The notes below the pieces were generated by a model. The model ran no database searches. It worked only from the letters and a program-made list of their open reading frames with translations, and had not been told where the DNA came from. From contig NC_016633.1 in assembly GCF_000236685.1 (NCBI RefSeq), positions 1,550,001 through 1,614,000 of the forward strand: a stretch of DNA of 64,000 nucleotides. The letters are read 5' to 3'. How positions within the stretch are numbered: the first letter of the stretch is position 1; every line of letters starts with the position of its first letter. A program made the translations under genes and the position numbers. The DNA comes from Sphaerochaeta pleomorpha str. Grapes. Its GTDB lineage: Bacteria > Spirochaetota > Spirochaetia > Sphaerochaetales > Sphaerochaetaceae. This document shows, in pieces, positions 17,591 to 26,320 of this stretch.

Positions 17591-18481
17591 TTATTCTTTG
17601 ATTCCACCTGCCATTACATCCTTGGCGTAGAATTTCAACACAAACGGATAGATCAAGAGAATCGGAATGATGGCAACGATAATGGTCGCTCCCTTGAGAG
17701 CCCCATAGTCGACTCGGGCCATCGTATTGTAGTCAAACACATTCTGTTGTCCGATAATCGACACCGTATCGCCCAGTACGACAAACTGCCTCAAGATTAC
17801 CTGCAGGACCGTATCGGTCGACTTTTTGGTAAGGTAGATGCTCGCCCGGAAATATTCGTTCCACCTTACTACCGCATAGAACATGGTAATGGTAGCTATC
17901 CCGGCTTTGCTTAAAGGATAGAAAATCTTTGCAAGCATCTGCAGGTGGTTCGCCCCGTCAATGACGGCAGCCTCCACAAGCGATTGGGGAACCTTTTCGA
18001 AGTAGCGCATCATGATTACCAGGTAATAGACATTCACTGAGGTAACCAGGATTACCGACCATTTGCTACCCATCAATCCAAGTTGCTGCACCACGATGTA
18101 CTCAGGAACCATTCCCGGGTCGAAAAGCATCATAATGATAAGGAACACCATAATAGGTTTCTTCAAAGTCAGTTTCGGCCTAGTGAGGGCATAGGCTGCG
18201 GTTGTGGTAAGGAGAATGTTGACCAAGGTCCCTACCAGGGTAATGACAATCGAATTGATAAGGGATGGAACCAGTATGGGATGACTGAATACAATTTTGT
18301 AATTCAGCAAATCAACATCCTTGGGAATAATCGATAGGCCTCCCATAGAAGCTGACAGTTCCGGTGATGACAGTGATTTAGCCAAAATATTCAGCAAAGG
18401 CACCAACATTGTCAACGTGATCAGAAACAAGAAGGCAACGAGAACAACCTGGGTAACGGTAATAGGTTTCCTATGCTTCAT
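17591..18481 (-). CDS. ABC transporter permease, LplC/YtcP type
   Basis: 296 residues from ATG 18481, whose ATGA overlaps the stop of the preceding permease by 4 nt; the frame is open further upstream but only inside that gene. About six membrane segments begin at VVLVAFLFLITLTMLVPLL. The EAA loop is LVEAAVIDGANHLQMLAKIFYP, and the sequence ends in the usual FAKDVMAGGIKE that marks LplC proteins. No ATPase is encoded in the operon, as is common for this transporter group. Confidence 0.93.
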   Translation of the reverse strand: MKHRKPITVTQVVLVAFLFLITLTMLVPLLNILAKSLSSPELSASMGGLSIIPKDVDLLNYKIVFSHPILVPSLINSIVITLVGTLVNILLTTTAAYALTRPKLTLKKPIMVFLIIMMLFDPGMVPEYIVVQQLGLMGSKWSVILVTSVNVYYLVIMMRYFEKVPQSLVEAAVIDGANHLQMLAKIFYPLSKAGIATITMFYAVVRWNEYFRASIYLTKKSTDTVLQVILRQFVVLGDTVSIIGQQNVFDYNTMARVDYGALKGATIIVAIIPILLIYPFVLKFYAKDVMAGGIKE

Positions 18482-19419
18482 GACCACACCCCCGTTCCGG
18501 TCATGCGCTTCGAAAAGACATGGGTTCCCCAAACAAGGCAAACACCTACCAGCCCTTTGATCAAGCTGACGGCAGTGGCGAGGGAATACTGCCCCCCCTC
18601 GATTCCGATACGATAGATATAGGTATCGAGGATATCAATGGTACTTTCGACCGCTTGGTTGGAAAAGTTGAACACTTGGTCAAACCCGGCATTGAGAAAG
18701 AAGCCCAGATTCAGGATAAACATGGTAATCATAGGAATAAGCAAAGAAGGAAGTATGATGTGCTTTATGATTATCCATCTCGATGCCCCGTCAATTTCGG
18801 CAGCCTCATACAAGGCCGGTGATATGGATATGATTGCAGTAAAATAAATAATAGAATCCCAGCCCATACTTCTCCAAGCTTCACAAAACATCAATATCCA
18901 TCGGATTTTTAAGCGGTCAGTCATAAAATCAATTTTATCAAGTCCCAATACACCCAGCACTTGATTCAATCCGCCTCCCAAAGAAAGGGCACTGATCCAA
19001 ACCCCTGCTATGACTACCCAGGACAGGAAGTGGGGAAGATAGGAAATCACCTGGACATACTTACGAAACCTGAAGGAACGAACTTCATTGAGTAGCAAGG
19101 CAAAGATAACAAAGGCGGGGAACAGGAGCACATATTTCATAAAACTGATAATCAGGGTATTGGACAGAATCTGCTTGAATCCAGGGCTCCTGAAAATCAT
19201 CTTGAAGTATTTCAATCCTACAAAGGGCCACGTGCCCCTCGCTTTGAATTGGAAAAAAGCAAGGCGCATGTTCACTATCGGCAACAACCGGAAGAGTACA
19301 AAAAAGACCAGCGTAGGGAGCAGGAGAAGATAGAGCATTTTTTCAGCCTTTATTCTCTGCCAATAGGATGTTTTATGTACCAGCAAATTTCGGTCTAACG
19401 CTTTTCTTTGTTTTTTCAT
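18478..19419 (-). CDS. ABC transporter permease, LplB type
   Basis: 313 residues. Start ATG 19419 lies 9 nt after AAGAGAG; an in-frame TTG two codons earlier is unlikely. Membrane segments begin at MLYLLLLPTLVFFVLFRLLP. The EAA loop reads LYEAAEIDGASRWIIIKHIILP, and NTLIISFMKYVLLFPAFVIFALLLNEV is typical of LplB. It pairs with the LplC permease that follows. Confidence 0.93.
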   Translation of the reverse strand: MKKQRKALDRNLLVHKTSYWQRIKAEKMLYLLLLPTLVFFVLFRLLPIVNMRLAFFQFKARGTWPFVGLKYFKMIFRSPGFKQILSNTLIISFMKYVLLFPAFVIFALLLNEVRSFRFRKYVQVISYLPHFLSWVVIAGVWISALSLGGGLNQVLGVLGLDKIDFMTDRLKIRWILMFCEAWRSMGWDSIIYFTAIISISPALYEAAEIDGASRWIIIKHIILPSLLIPMITMFILNLGFFLNAGFDQVFNFSNQAVESTIDILDTYIYRIGIEGGQYSLATAVSLIKGLVGVCLVWGTHVFSKRMTGTGVWS

Positions 19420-19439
19420 GCACAAACTCTCTTTGACTG

Positions 19440-19751
19440 CTAGGGTATGAGCAGTTCCATCAAAGGGGCATGTTGTTGGGCCCCATATACATCCGAGTCA
19501 CCACAGGTACCGGAGGATACCGAGCGGTGATACGTAATCTTGATCCCCAAGGCGGAATCAAAGAAATAGATACCGCATAGCATCCCTTTTTTCAGGTGAT
19601 ACAATTCATTTATCGTCTGTTCGTTCAAGACCCCGCTCTGCACCACTCTCTGATACGTTTCCTTTTCGGAAAAGAAAATGTCGAGGGTGATCAGGAAAGG
19701 ACCGCTATTCTTGCTGCGAAGCATCTGGGCCAAATCTACCAACCTGTCCAT
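19440..19751 (-). CDS. DUF4387-family protein, partner of AtuA
   Basis: 103 residues, the usual size for DUF4387. Its ATG shares one base with the AtuA stop (TGATG), so the two are translationally coupled; in-frame codons upstream fall inside atuA and are ignored. Recognisable segments are LAQMLRSKNSGPFLITLDIFF near the N-terminus and a Cys-Gly-Asp-Ser-Asp-Val-Tyr-Gly box near residue 85. DUF1446/AtuA and DUF4387 proteins are known to occur side by side in many genomes and are likely two subunits of one enzyme, but the reaction is not established as far as I know. In this operon they probably act on the compound imported by the LplABC transporter. Confidence 0.8.
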   Translation of the reverse strand: MDRLVDLAQMLRSKNSGPFLITLDIFFSEKETYQRVVQSGVLNEQTINELYHLKKGMLCGIYFFDSALGIKITYHRSVSSGTCGDSDVYGAQQHAPLMELLIP

Positions 19752-21124
19752 CAGACTTTTCCTCCTCTTTCCCACCATTGCCAGGGAAACAACTCAGCTG
19801 GGTCTGAGACCTCCATCAGATGGTACACGGAGAATTCGTACACTGCCCCAAAGTTGATATCGCTCGGGGCAAAGGGAAAAGCCAGGTTCCCTGCCGTTGC
19901 CTTCCTTCCCTCATATCCATAGTGCATAAAGGTCGATCGCACGGAAGCACAAATCGAAGATGCAATATCCTGGGTTTGCGCAAGGACTTCAAATACTACG
20001 CATAGTTCATGGCCAGCCATGTTGTTAGGCTCAAGTTCCCCCATTACCCCATTTTTCCCATAATTAAGGAAATTGATCGAATAGGAATCCCGGTCAATAT
20101 CGTTGTACTGTTCCTGTACGCTTTCTTTGACCAGGCCTTCGACTTCCTCTATCATTGCAATCAATATAGGGTCACGAACCCCGGCAACGACGAAGGACCG
20201 ATAGGCAACCCTTCTTGCCCCCTCAAGCTTGATACAGTAAGGGTCGGTAGGGAATAAACGGCTATTGCTTACTTGCACCCTGTTTTCCCCGACCTGGGTG
20301 AAAACACATTGGGAAAGGTCCATCTCAATTCCAGGACCATGCAAAAGATACGGGTGGTCTTTTTCATAGAAGGTATGGGCTGCAACGCTCAGCGTCGAGC
20401 ATTTGCGCTTTGGGTCACAGGGGTACACTTCAAAGTCATGCTCATGGAGAACGCCCATCATGCAATCTTTCGTTGTCCCTGGGTTGCAACAAAGGGCCCC
20501 ACATTCGAGCACCTTTCCCATATGGTAACTTAAGCCCGGGTCAAAACCCGCATGGATTCCCACTGCTGCAAAGGGTGCAGGGTCATAGGCTCTTCCGCAT
20601 ACAATAAGGTCAGCTCCCGATTCAAGGACTTTCATAATAGGTTCTATCCCCATCTGGGCCACAACTCCTGTGGTTTGGCTGAGAATCTGGGCATCCAATG
20701 GAAGATAGAGAGCGTCGAGGGGGGTTATTTGATTCTTTGCAAGCTTCTCCAGAATAATCTCATTGGGAATATCGGCCCAGATAAGGGCGGTTTTTGGCTG
20801 CAAAGACCTATTTTCATCCAAAATCTCCGCAATAATATCGAGAGTCCACTCGATATGACTCTTTCCTCCGCTTCCCCCGGCAGATCCGATAAGGACAGGA
20901 ATGTGTAGACTCTGCCCACCTTCAAGGATTCGTTTCAAATCTTTCTTTGCAGCCCTGCGGCTGACTATGGCTGTCTTTGCCCCAAGCTTGTGGGGTCCTG
21001 CATCAGTGGAACCTGCATCGACAACGATTGCATCCGGCTTATCAGCCAACCCTGCGGCAAATGAAGTATCGGGAAAGCCGTACCCAAGGATCCCACAGGG
21101 TGAGAGAATCTTGAAGCTTTTCAA
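19751..21124 (-). CDS. AtuA-family (DUF1446) protein
   Basis: 457 residues, full length for the acyclic-terpene-utilisation AtuA family. Characteristic parts are the N-terminal GILGYGFPDTSFAAGL, DAIVVDAGSTDAGPHKLG, LIGSAGGSGGKSHIEW and VCGRAYDPAPFAA. The family name comes from a Pseudomonas terpene pathway, but there is no other terpene gene here, so the name should not be read as a function. It overlaps the regulator gene by 4 nt and DUF4387 by 1 nt. The glycine-rich and Asp/Ser-rich boxes suggest a small-molecule enzyme. Its place at the head of a transporter operon points to a catabolic step. Confidence 0.85.
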   Translation of the reverse strand: MKSFKILSPCGILGYGFPDTSFAAGLADKPDAIVVDAGSTDAGPHKLGAKTAIVSRRAAKKDLKRILEGGQSLHIPVLIGSAGGSGGKSHIEWTLDIIAEILDENRSLQPKTALIWADIPNEIILEKLAKNQITPLDALYLPLDAQILSQTTGVVAQMGIEPIMKVLESGADLIVCGRAYDPAPFAAVGIHAGFDPGLSYHMGKVLECGALCCNPGTTKDCMMGVLHEHDFEVYPCDPKRKCSTLSVAAHTFYEKDHPYLLHGPGIEMDLSQCVFTQVGENRVQVSNSRLFPTDPYCIKLEGARRVAYRSFVVAGVRDPILIAMIEEVEGLVKESVQEQYNDIDRDSYSINFLNYGKNGVMGELEPNNMAGHELCVVFEVLAQTQDIASSICASVRSTFMHYGYEGRKATAGNLAFPFAPSDINFGAVYEFSVYHLMEVSDPAELFPWQWWERGGKV

Positions 21125-21813
21125 TTTGCTTCCTCCACTTCCTTGGCATGGTGTCGAATCCTGACCATATCCATGTGGTGGGTCATAGCCCTATGGGCGC
21201 CTTCTTTGTCCCTGTTTGCAATTGCCTGGACAATTGCCTCATGTTCCTCGGCAATCTGGACAAGACTCCCTTCCTGTTTCTTGTTCTTGGCAGCAAGCTC
21301 TTCGATGAGATCATAGTAGGTATCGATGAAATTCATGTAGAAAATATTTCTTGATGCCTGGGCAAGCTTATAATGAAAGTAATGGTCAAGGCTGAACTGC
21401 CCGGGAAGGGAACTGCCATCGGCTTTCAATGTCGAGCAGATTTCCTCTATTTCTTCATCTGATGCCCGATCGATGACAATTTCAACCATCTTTGACTCCA
21501 AGGAATCCCTGAAATCAAGTAAATCATGGAAGGTTGCATCTTTGAGGGCATCGGAAACGGGTTTTGAGAGTTTTTCAAAAATATCTTGTTGTATATAGGT
21601 TCCATCCTTTGTTTTGCGACGGATATAGCCCAAGACCTGAAGCTGTATCATCGCTTCCCGGATTACTCCCCTGCTGACAGAGAACTTTTCAGAGAATGTG
21701 ACTTCACTGGGTAGTTTTTCCCCCGGTTTCAACTCACCGTCATGAATCAATTGTAAAATCTGGGAGACTACTTTATCAGAAAGCCTTTCACTTCTCAGTG
21801 GTGTATATTTCAA
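21121..21813 (-). CDS. GntR regulator, FadR subfamily
   Basis: 230 residues starting with TTG 21813; AAGGAG is 8 nt upstream and no ATG fits. N-terminal winged helix-turn-helix (KLPSEVTFSEKFSVSRGVIREAMIQLQ) and a C-terminal all-helical FCD-type domain (LLDFRDSLESKMVEI, SLDHYFHYKLAQASRN, EEHEAIVQAIANRDKEGAHRAMTHHM) that in this subfamily binds a metal and a carboxylate-type ligand. As first gene of the operon, with a perfect inverted repeat between its -10 and ribosome site, it almost certainly controls its own operon. Confidence 0.93.
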   Translation of the reverse strand: MKYTPLRSERLSDKVVSQILQLIHDGELKPGEKLPSEVTFSEKFSVSRGVIREAMIQLQVLGYIRRKTKDGTYIQQDIFEKLSKPVSDALKDATFHDLLDFRDSLESKMVEIVIDRASDEEIEEICSTLKADGSSLPGQFSLDHYFHYKLAQASRNIFYMNFIDTYYDLIEELAAKNKKQEGSLVQIAEEHEAIVQAIANRDKEGAHRAMTHHMDMVRIRHHAKEVEEAN

Positions 21814-21830
21814 GGAATTCTCCTTTTTGT

Positions 21831-21849
21831 CTATTTGTAGGACAAATAG
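21831..21849 (-). promoter_or_regulatory. Operator of the GntR/AtuA operon
   Basis: Perfect inverted repeat CTATTTGT-AGG-ACAAATAG. Its centre TTGTAGGACAA matches the short FadR-type GntR operator style. It starts next to the -10 box at 21850-21855 and ends 18 nt before the start codon, so binding would block transcription. Confidence 0.8.
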
Positions 21850-21878
21850 AGAATATCATTAAACAACCCCGGGCACAA
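21850..21878 (-). promoter_or_regulatory. Promoter of the eight-gene GntR/AtuA/ABC/ARH operon
   Basis: Minus strand: -35 TTGTGC (21878-21873), 17-nt spacer, -10 TATTCT (21855-21850). No other promoter is obvious before 12892, and the genes are spaced by -4 to 70 nt. Confidence 0.7.
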
Positions 21879-21930
21879 TCTTTTTTTCATAAAGTTGCAT
21901 CCGGGGTTTTCGTAAGAAGTGCGTGCTAAT

Positions 21931-24822
21931 TTAGCTTTCGATTACCTTCTGCAGGAAATCCAAAGTCAATTCCCTGGTGTCAGAAAGCACGGCATCTGCC
22001 TCTGGCAACCCTTGCTCGGTTCCAATTCCTACAGCCTTCATGCCTGCCTTCTTGATAGCGGTAATCCCTGCCTTTGCATCCTCAACACCGATACAGTTCG
22101 TATACCAGACACCTATCTGTTCAGCTGCAGCGAGGAAAATATCGGGTTCTGGCTTTGATACCTGAACCTTACGGACATCGGCAACTGCATCGAATAAATC
22201 AAGAATCCCCAGTTTCAGACAGACAATCTCTGCATTCTTGCTTGCAGAGGCCAAGGCAGTCTTGATTGAGTTCTTTTTTAAATCGACAAGCAGTTCCCTC
22301 ATACCAGGATAGACATCATCGGGAGTCAGCGTATCAAGCGAAGCTACGTAGGCCTTGTTCTTTTGCTTGAGTACTTGCTTTTTTTTGTCATCTGGCCACG
22401 AAACCTTGTTATGCTCAAGGATAATCTCGAGGGAAGCCTCACGACTCACTCCAAGCAGCCTCTGGTTCACCTCTTCATCAAAGTGCAAGCCATTTTCGTC
22501 AGAAACAGCTTTCCAGGCAAGGAAATGAAGCTTGGCAGTATCTACAATAACACCATCGAGATCAAAAAGAACTCCCTGCAGGGAAGGAGACAGGGAATAA
22601 CACCGGCTCTCACCTTCTTCAAGGATACAATGCAAATTCCGGTGCACCAAGGAAAGAGAAGTCCCTTCGACAAGGCTGTAACAAACCTCTTCCCTCGAAA
22701 AATGAACTTTCAACACAGCAGGGCCAAGCCTCAGGCAGAAAGTAACACTCTTCCACGAATCGGGAATATGTGGGTTGAAACTGAATTCACCCTTCCAGTC
22801 CCTGAAACCGGCAAACCCATAGACAAGGGCCATCCAGCTTCCAGCCATCGACGCTGTATGAATGCCATCGACAGAATTTCCATGGATATCGTCAATATCC
22901 ATGCGCACCGTTTTCTTGAAATAGGCCCACGCTTTGAGAGGCTGGAACGATTCACTCGCCATAATGCTCTGAATGCAGTGGGAAAGCGAAGAGTCACCGG
23001 TGGTATACGGCTCATAAAAGGCAAAGTTCCGGATTATCTCCGCCTTGGTAAACAAACCGGAAAGCAGAAACTGAGCCAGAACAAGGTCAGGTTGTTTGAG
23101 AACCCGGTGCCGGTAGATGACCAGCGGATGATAATGGAGCAATAGAGGATAGTTCTCCTTCGGGGTATCGGCAAAAGGCCAATCGGCTCGATCCAGGAAA
23201 GAGTCATCCTGTGCATATATTCCCTTTTCACTGTCAAAGGGAATATACATCCCCTGGGCAGCCTCTTTCCAATTTTGCAGTTCATCGCTTCCAAGCTCAA
23301 GGGGAAGTTTCTTTCCCGAATCAAGGTATTGTTCCACCAGCCTGATAGAAAACAGGAGATTTTCCCGAGCCATCAGATTCGTATAGGCATTGTTGTTCAC
23401 ACAGGCACTATATTCATCCGGGCCTGTTACTTCATTGATGCAGAAGCTATTGCCCTTTGACAGAATAAAACTACCCAGGCTGACCCACATCCTTGCCGAT
23501 TCAATAGCCATCTCAATAATCCAGGAAGGAATTTGCCTTTTGGTGGCCTGCAGATATTTCTGTGTGGCATAGAGAATATCGGCATCGATATGATACTGGG
23601 CTGTGCCAGCAGGATAATAGGCGCTGCACTCATTTCCGCTGATAGTTCTCCAGGGAAACAGTGCCCCCTTGAGGTTCATGGTAGCTGCCCTCTGACGGGA
23701 CTGTGGCAAAATGGAATAGCGATATCGTAACAGCTGTTCCGCCAAGTCCGGTTTGAGATACGTAAAGACAGGCAGGGCATAGGATTCAGTATCCCAGAAA
23801 TAATGGCCTTCATACCCTTCCCCAGTCAGACCCTTCGCAGCCATGCTGGTTGCACCGTCTTTCCCGCAGGATTGTAGCAAATGGAACAAGTTGAACTGCA
23901 AGGCCTGTTCTGATAGATCATCGCCCTCGATCCTTATGCGCGCCAAGGCCCAGAAAGAATCGAGATACGATTTCTGTTCCTCGGCAATGGTGAGAAAACC
24001 CTTGAGAGAGAATTTGTGGGCTAAAAAACGTTCATCGTCACCTACCGTACAGTAGGCAATGTATTTGGTAAGGGTTACTGATTCCCCTTCCTTGAGCAAA
24101 AAAGAATAGCCCAAGGCAAGCTCGGGAGGGGAAGGGACAATCTGCAGGGGGTTCTTCGAATAGGTATGAAACGCGGCACCCCGTAGGGAAAGTTTTGTAT
24201 TACGGGTCCTTGCAATAAAGGAAAGCTGGTTTTCCTCAATATGCGTTTCAAGGATTTCCAGAGGGTTTGATGAAAATTTCGACCCAACCCTGGGGTCCTC
24301 GTCGGCAGATCTGTTGTGCGCAGTAACATCAATAAAACTCTTGAGATAAAGGGGAGTATGGTCTTTCTTTGCCGTAACCGTATATTCAATGACCGCACAG
24401 TTCTTCTCTATAAAAGAAACAAGGCGTCGCGAAGTTACTACCACCGAAAAACCGTCCTCACTCGTCCAATCGACAACACGTGTCAGGATACCGGTATGGA
24501 AATCAAGATTGCGGGAGAAAGCATTGACAGTTCCCTTTTTCAGGGAAAAAGGCCTCTCCCCTACCATTAGCTCAATACGCTTGGGATCGGGCAGGTTGAG
24601 AATAGTCTCATGGTTCTTGGCATACCCATAGGCTGTTTCGCCATAGGTTATCGGTTCGCTGTCATAGAACCCATTTATATAGGTTCCCTTATGATAGGTA
24701 CCCTCCTTCTCCTCGAAGTCCCCTCGAAATCCCAAATACCCATTTGCTGTGGTATACAGGGTTTCATTTCGCGCCACTAGCCGCTCATCATACATCTCAG
24801 AACCGAATTGCATCGTATCCAT
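21931..24822 (-). CDS. GH65 disaccharide phosphorylase fused to beta-phosphoglucomutase
   Basis: 963 residues. Residues 1 to about 740 are a GH65 phosphorylase: (YDERLVARNETLYTTANGYLG region), substrate motif EGYEGHYFWDTESYALP, and the general-acid Glu in INEVTGPDEYSACVNN. From about residue 748 a complete HAD-type beta-phosphoglucomutase follows: GVLFDLDGVIVDTAKLHF with the nucleophile Asp, LLGVSREASLE, ASASKNA, KPEPDIFL and GVEDAKAGI. GH65 enzymes split maltose, trehalose, kojibiose or nigerose with phosphate to beta-glucose 1-phosphate; the second domain turns that into glucose 6-phosphate. Usually these are two separate genes. The disaccharide cannot be told from sequence alone. It lies downstream of the LacI gene. 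Confidence 0.94.
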   Translation of the reverse strand: MDTMQFGSEMYDERLVARNETLYTTANGYLGFRGDFEEKEGTYHKGTYINGFYDSEPITYGETAYGYAKNHETILNLPDPKRIELMVGERPFSLKKGTVNAFSRNLDFHTGILTRVVDWTSEDGFSVVVTSRRLVSFIEKNCAVIEYTVTAKKDHTPLYLKSFIDVTAHNRSADEDPRVGSKFSSNPLEILETHIEENQLSFIARTRNTKLSLRGAAFHTYSKNPLQIVPSPPELALGYSFLLKEGESVTLTKYIAYCTVGDDERFLAHKFSLKGFLTIAEEQKSYLDSFWALARIRIEGDDLSEQALQFNLFHLLQSCGKDGATSMAAKGLTGEGYEGHYFWDTESYALPVFTYLKPDLAEQLLRYRYSILPQSRQRAATMNLKGALFPWRTISGNECSAYYPAGTAQYHIDADILYATQKYLQATKRQIPSWIIEMAIESARMWVSLGSFILSKGNSFCINEVTGPDEYSACVNNNAYTNLMARENLLFSIRLVEQYLDSGKKLPLELGSDELQNWKEAAQGMYIPFDSEKGIYAQDDSFLDRADWPFADTPKENYPLLLHYHPLVIYRHRVLKQPDLVLAQFLLSGLFTKAEIIRNFAFYEPYTTGDSSLSHCIQSIMASESFQPLKAWAYFKKTVRMDIDDIHGNSVDGIHTASMAGSWMALVYGFAGFRDWKGEFSFNPHIPDSWKSVTFCLRLGPAVLKVHFSREEVCYSLVEGTSLSLVHRNLHCILEEGESRCYSLSPSLQGVLFDLDGVIVDTAKLHFLAWKAVSDENGLHFDEEVNQRLLGVSREASLEIILEHNKVSWPDDKKKQVLKQKNKAYVASLDTLTPDDVYPGMRELLVDLKKNSIKTALASASKNAEIVCLKLGILDLFDAVADVRKVQVSKPEPDIFLAAAEQIGVWYTNCIGVEDAKAGITAIKKAGMKAVGIGTEQGLPEADAVLSDTRELTLDFLQKVIES

Positions 24823-24865
24823 ATATCATCCTTTGGACTGAACCTGCCAGCAAGTTTTGTATAAA

Positions 24866-24909
24866 GTACCGGTAAAAGAACCCGTTGTGGGGCAAATGCC
24901 TACCGGTAC
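24866..24909 (-). promoter_or_regulatory. Pair of palindromic sites upstream of the GH65 fusion gene
   Basis: GTACCGGTA (24866-24874) and its mirror TACCGGTAC (24901-24909) each contain the perfect palindrome TACCGGTA, 34 bp centre to centre. Both share the ACCGGT core of the operator in front of the adjacent lacI-type gene, so they are likely binding sites of that repressor, possibly looped. Confidence 0.55.
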
Positions 24910-25087
24910 CTGCCTCTGTCACGAAGAAAGGCCATTGCCTACCACCCTTCGGCCTCGCCCCATGCAATAACTTGACGGTATATACCTTACTCATCTGTCC
25001 GCTTTGTCTCAAGAACACCAAGGCGAAAGGCAAATTAACATGCTATCCTCCTCATTTTGCAAGCATCACTAAGTGATGTGAACCAAC

Positions 25088-26098
25088 TTACAGAATCTCA
25101 GTGGAATTCCTTTGGTGCAAGGTCAATTCGATCGTGTTCTTTTTAGGGGGTTTTCCCGGTTCCTTAATCCTCCAAAGAATCGTTTCCGCTGCAAGCACCC
25201 CCGATTCCTCCAAGCTTTGGTTGACAGTAGTCAAATTTACGAATTCAGCCATTTCAATATCATCAAACCCTACGACACCCAGTTCGTCGGGAACCGTAAT
25301 CCCTAGCTGTACGGCACATTTAAGAATCCTTATCGCAAGTGTATCACTGGAGGCAAAAAGACAATCGGGACGATTTGGGCGGTCGAGAATCTTCATGATC
25401 CCGGCATTGGAAGCCTTAGCTACATTATCGCCGGTCCAAACATGCTCCATTTTCAAGGAAATCCCTTTTGAGGCAAAGTAGGAAGCATACCCTCCAAGAC
25501 GTTCCTCGGTCGAATGGGCTGCATAGGGACGACGGGAGGCCTCCCCGACAAAACCAGGGATCCTATAACCATTGGCAAAGAGAAACTCTGCAACCAAAGA
25601 GCCCCCCTCAATGTTTTTAATGACTACGCTGTCAAAACCTTGGACATCGGTCTCCACAAAACAGACAGGAAGGCCAGAATTCTTCAGCTTCGTTACCATT
25701 GCATCCGACAAGGAAAGGCAAAGGAGGATAAGGCCGTCGACCCGCTTGCTTCCGATAAGCATATCGATATACCCCTGCAAATCCTCAATACTCTGTACGG
25801 CATAGATGACCAGCTCGTAATGCTGTCCGGTTAAAACAGAGGCTATTCCTTTGAGCCTTTCCATGAATGACGTTTCGGTAAAGAAGGGGGCAACTACCCC
25901 GATTTTCTTGAATTGTTGCCTTGCAAAGGCAACGGCATCGGCCTTTGGGACGAACTGCAAGATTTCGATCGCCGAAAGGATCCGTGCCTTCTTATCTGGT
26001 GCAACCATTGAAGGTTGATTCAGTACCCGTGATACGGTCGCAGGGCTTACCTGAGCTAGTTTCGCTACATCATAGATGGTAGGTTGCTTGGATTGCAT
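25088..26098 (-). CDS. LacI-family transcriptional regulator
   Basis: 336 residues from ATG 26098. CAGGAG is 5 nt upstream and covers an earlier in-frame GTG (26104), which is therefore rejected. N-terminal helix-turn-helix TIYDVAKLAQVSPATVSRVLN is textbook LacI; the sugar-binding core has GVVAPFFTETSFMERLKGI, RVDGLILLCLS, GFVGEASRRPY and ELGVVGFDDIEMAEFV. Its promoter carries a long perfect palindrome, so it represses itself. The GH65 fusion gene downstream on the same strand has matching ACCGGT sites and is the probable target; the ligand is probably the disaccharide or glucose 6-phosphate. Confidence 0.94.
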   Translation of the reverse strand: MQSKQPTIYDVAKLAQVSPATVSRVLNQPSMVAPDKKARILSAIEILQFVPKADAVAFARQQFKKIGVVAPFFTETSFMERLKGIASVLTGQHYELVIYAVQSIEDLQGYIDMLIGSKRVDGLILLCLSLSDAMVTKLKNSGLPVCFVETDVQGFDSVVIKNIEGGSLVAEFLFANGYRIPGFVGEASRRPYAAHSTEERLGGYASYFASKGISLKMEHVWTGDNVAKASNAGIMKILDRPNRPDCLFASSDTLAIRILKCAVQLGITVPDELGVVGFDDIEMAEFVNLTTVNQSLEESGVLAAETILWRIKEPGKPPKKNTIELTLHQRNSTEIL

Positions 26099-26110
26099 TG
26101 GCACTCCTGA

Positions 26111-26155
26111 ATTATGAAACCGGTTTCATAATACATCATCCTGCCCACATGTCAA
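26111..26155 (-). promoter_or_regulatory. lacI-type gene promoter and operator
   Basis: Minus strand: -35 TTGACA (26155-26150), 16-nt spacer, -10 TATTAT (26133-26128). A 22-bp perfect palindrome (26111-26132), core ATGAAACCGGTTTCAT, overlaps the -10 box and ends 12 nt before the start codon. CG-centred palindromes of this kind are classic LacI/GalR operators. Confidence 0.85.
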
Positions 26156-26320
26156 TGCAAAGAGGCTCAATAAGCATTTCCAGGCTCAGCAGGTTATATT
26201 CTCCTGACTGGAAAAAAACATATATATTTTGAAGCAATTGTATAAAAATTGAGATTTTTTGCATATTTTATTGATATTTTTTCAATATACATAAAAACAT
26301 GCACCTTCAAGCATATTATT

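Noticed and set aside
19751-21124. Terpene (citronellol) degradation by AtuA
   Set aside because: None of the other atu genes is present, so the family name alone is not evidence.
24797-25033. 78-codon minus-strand open frame before the GH65 gene
   Set aside because: It runs into the GH65 coding region in another frame, begins with TTG without a ribosome site, and resembles no known family.
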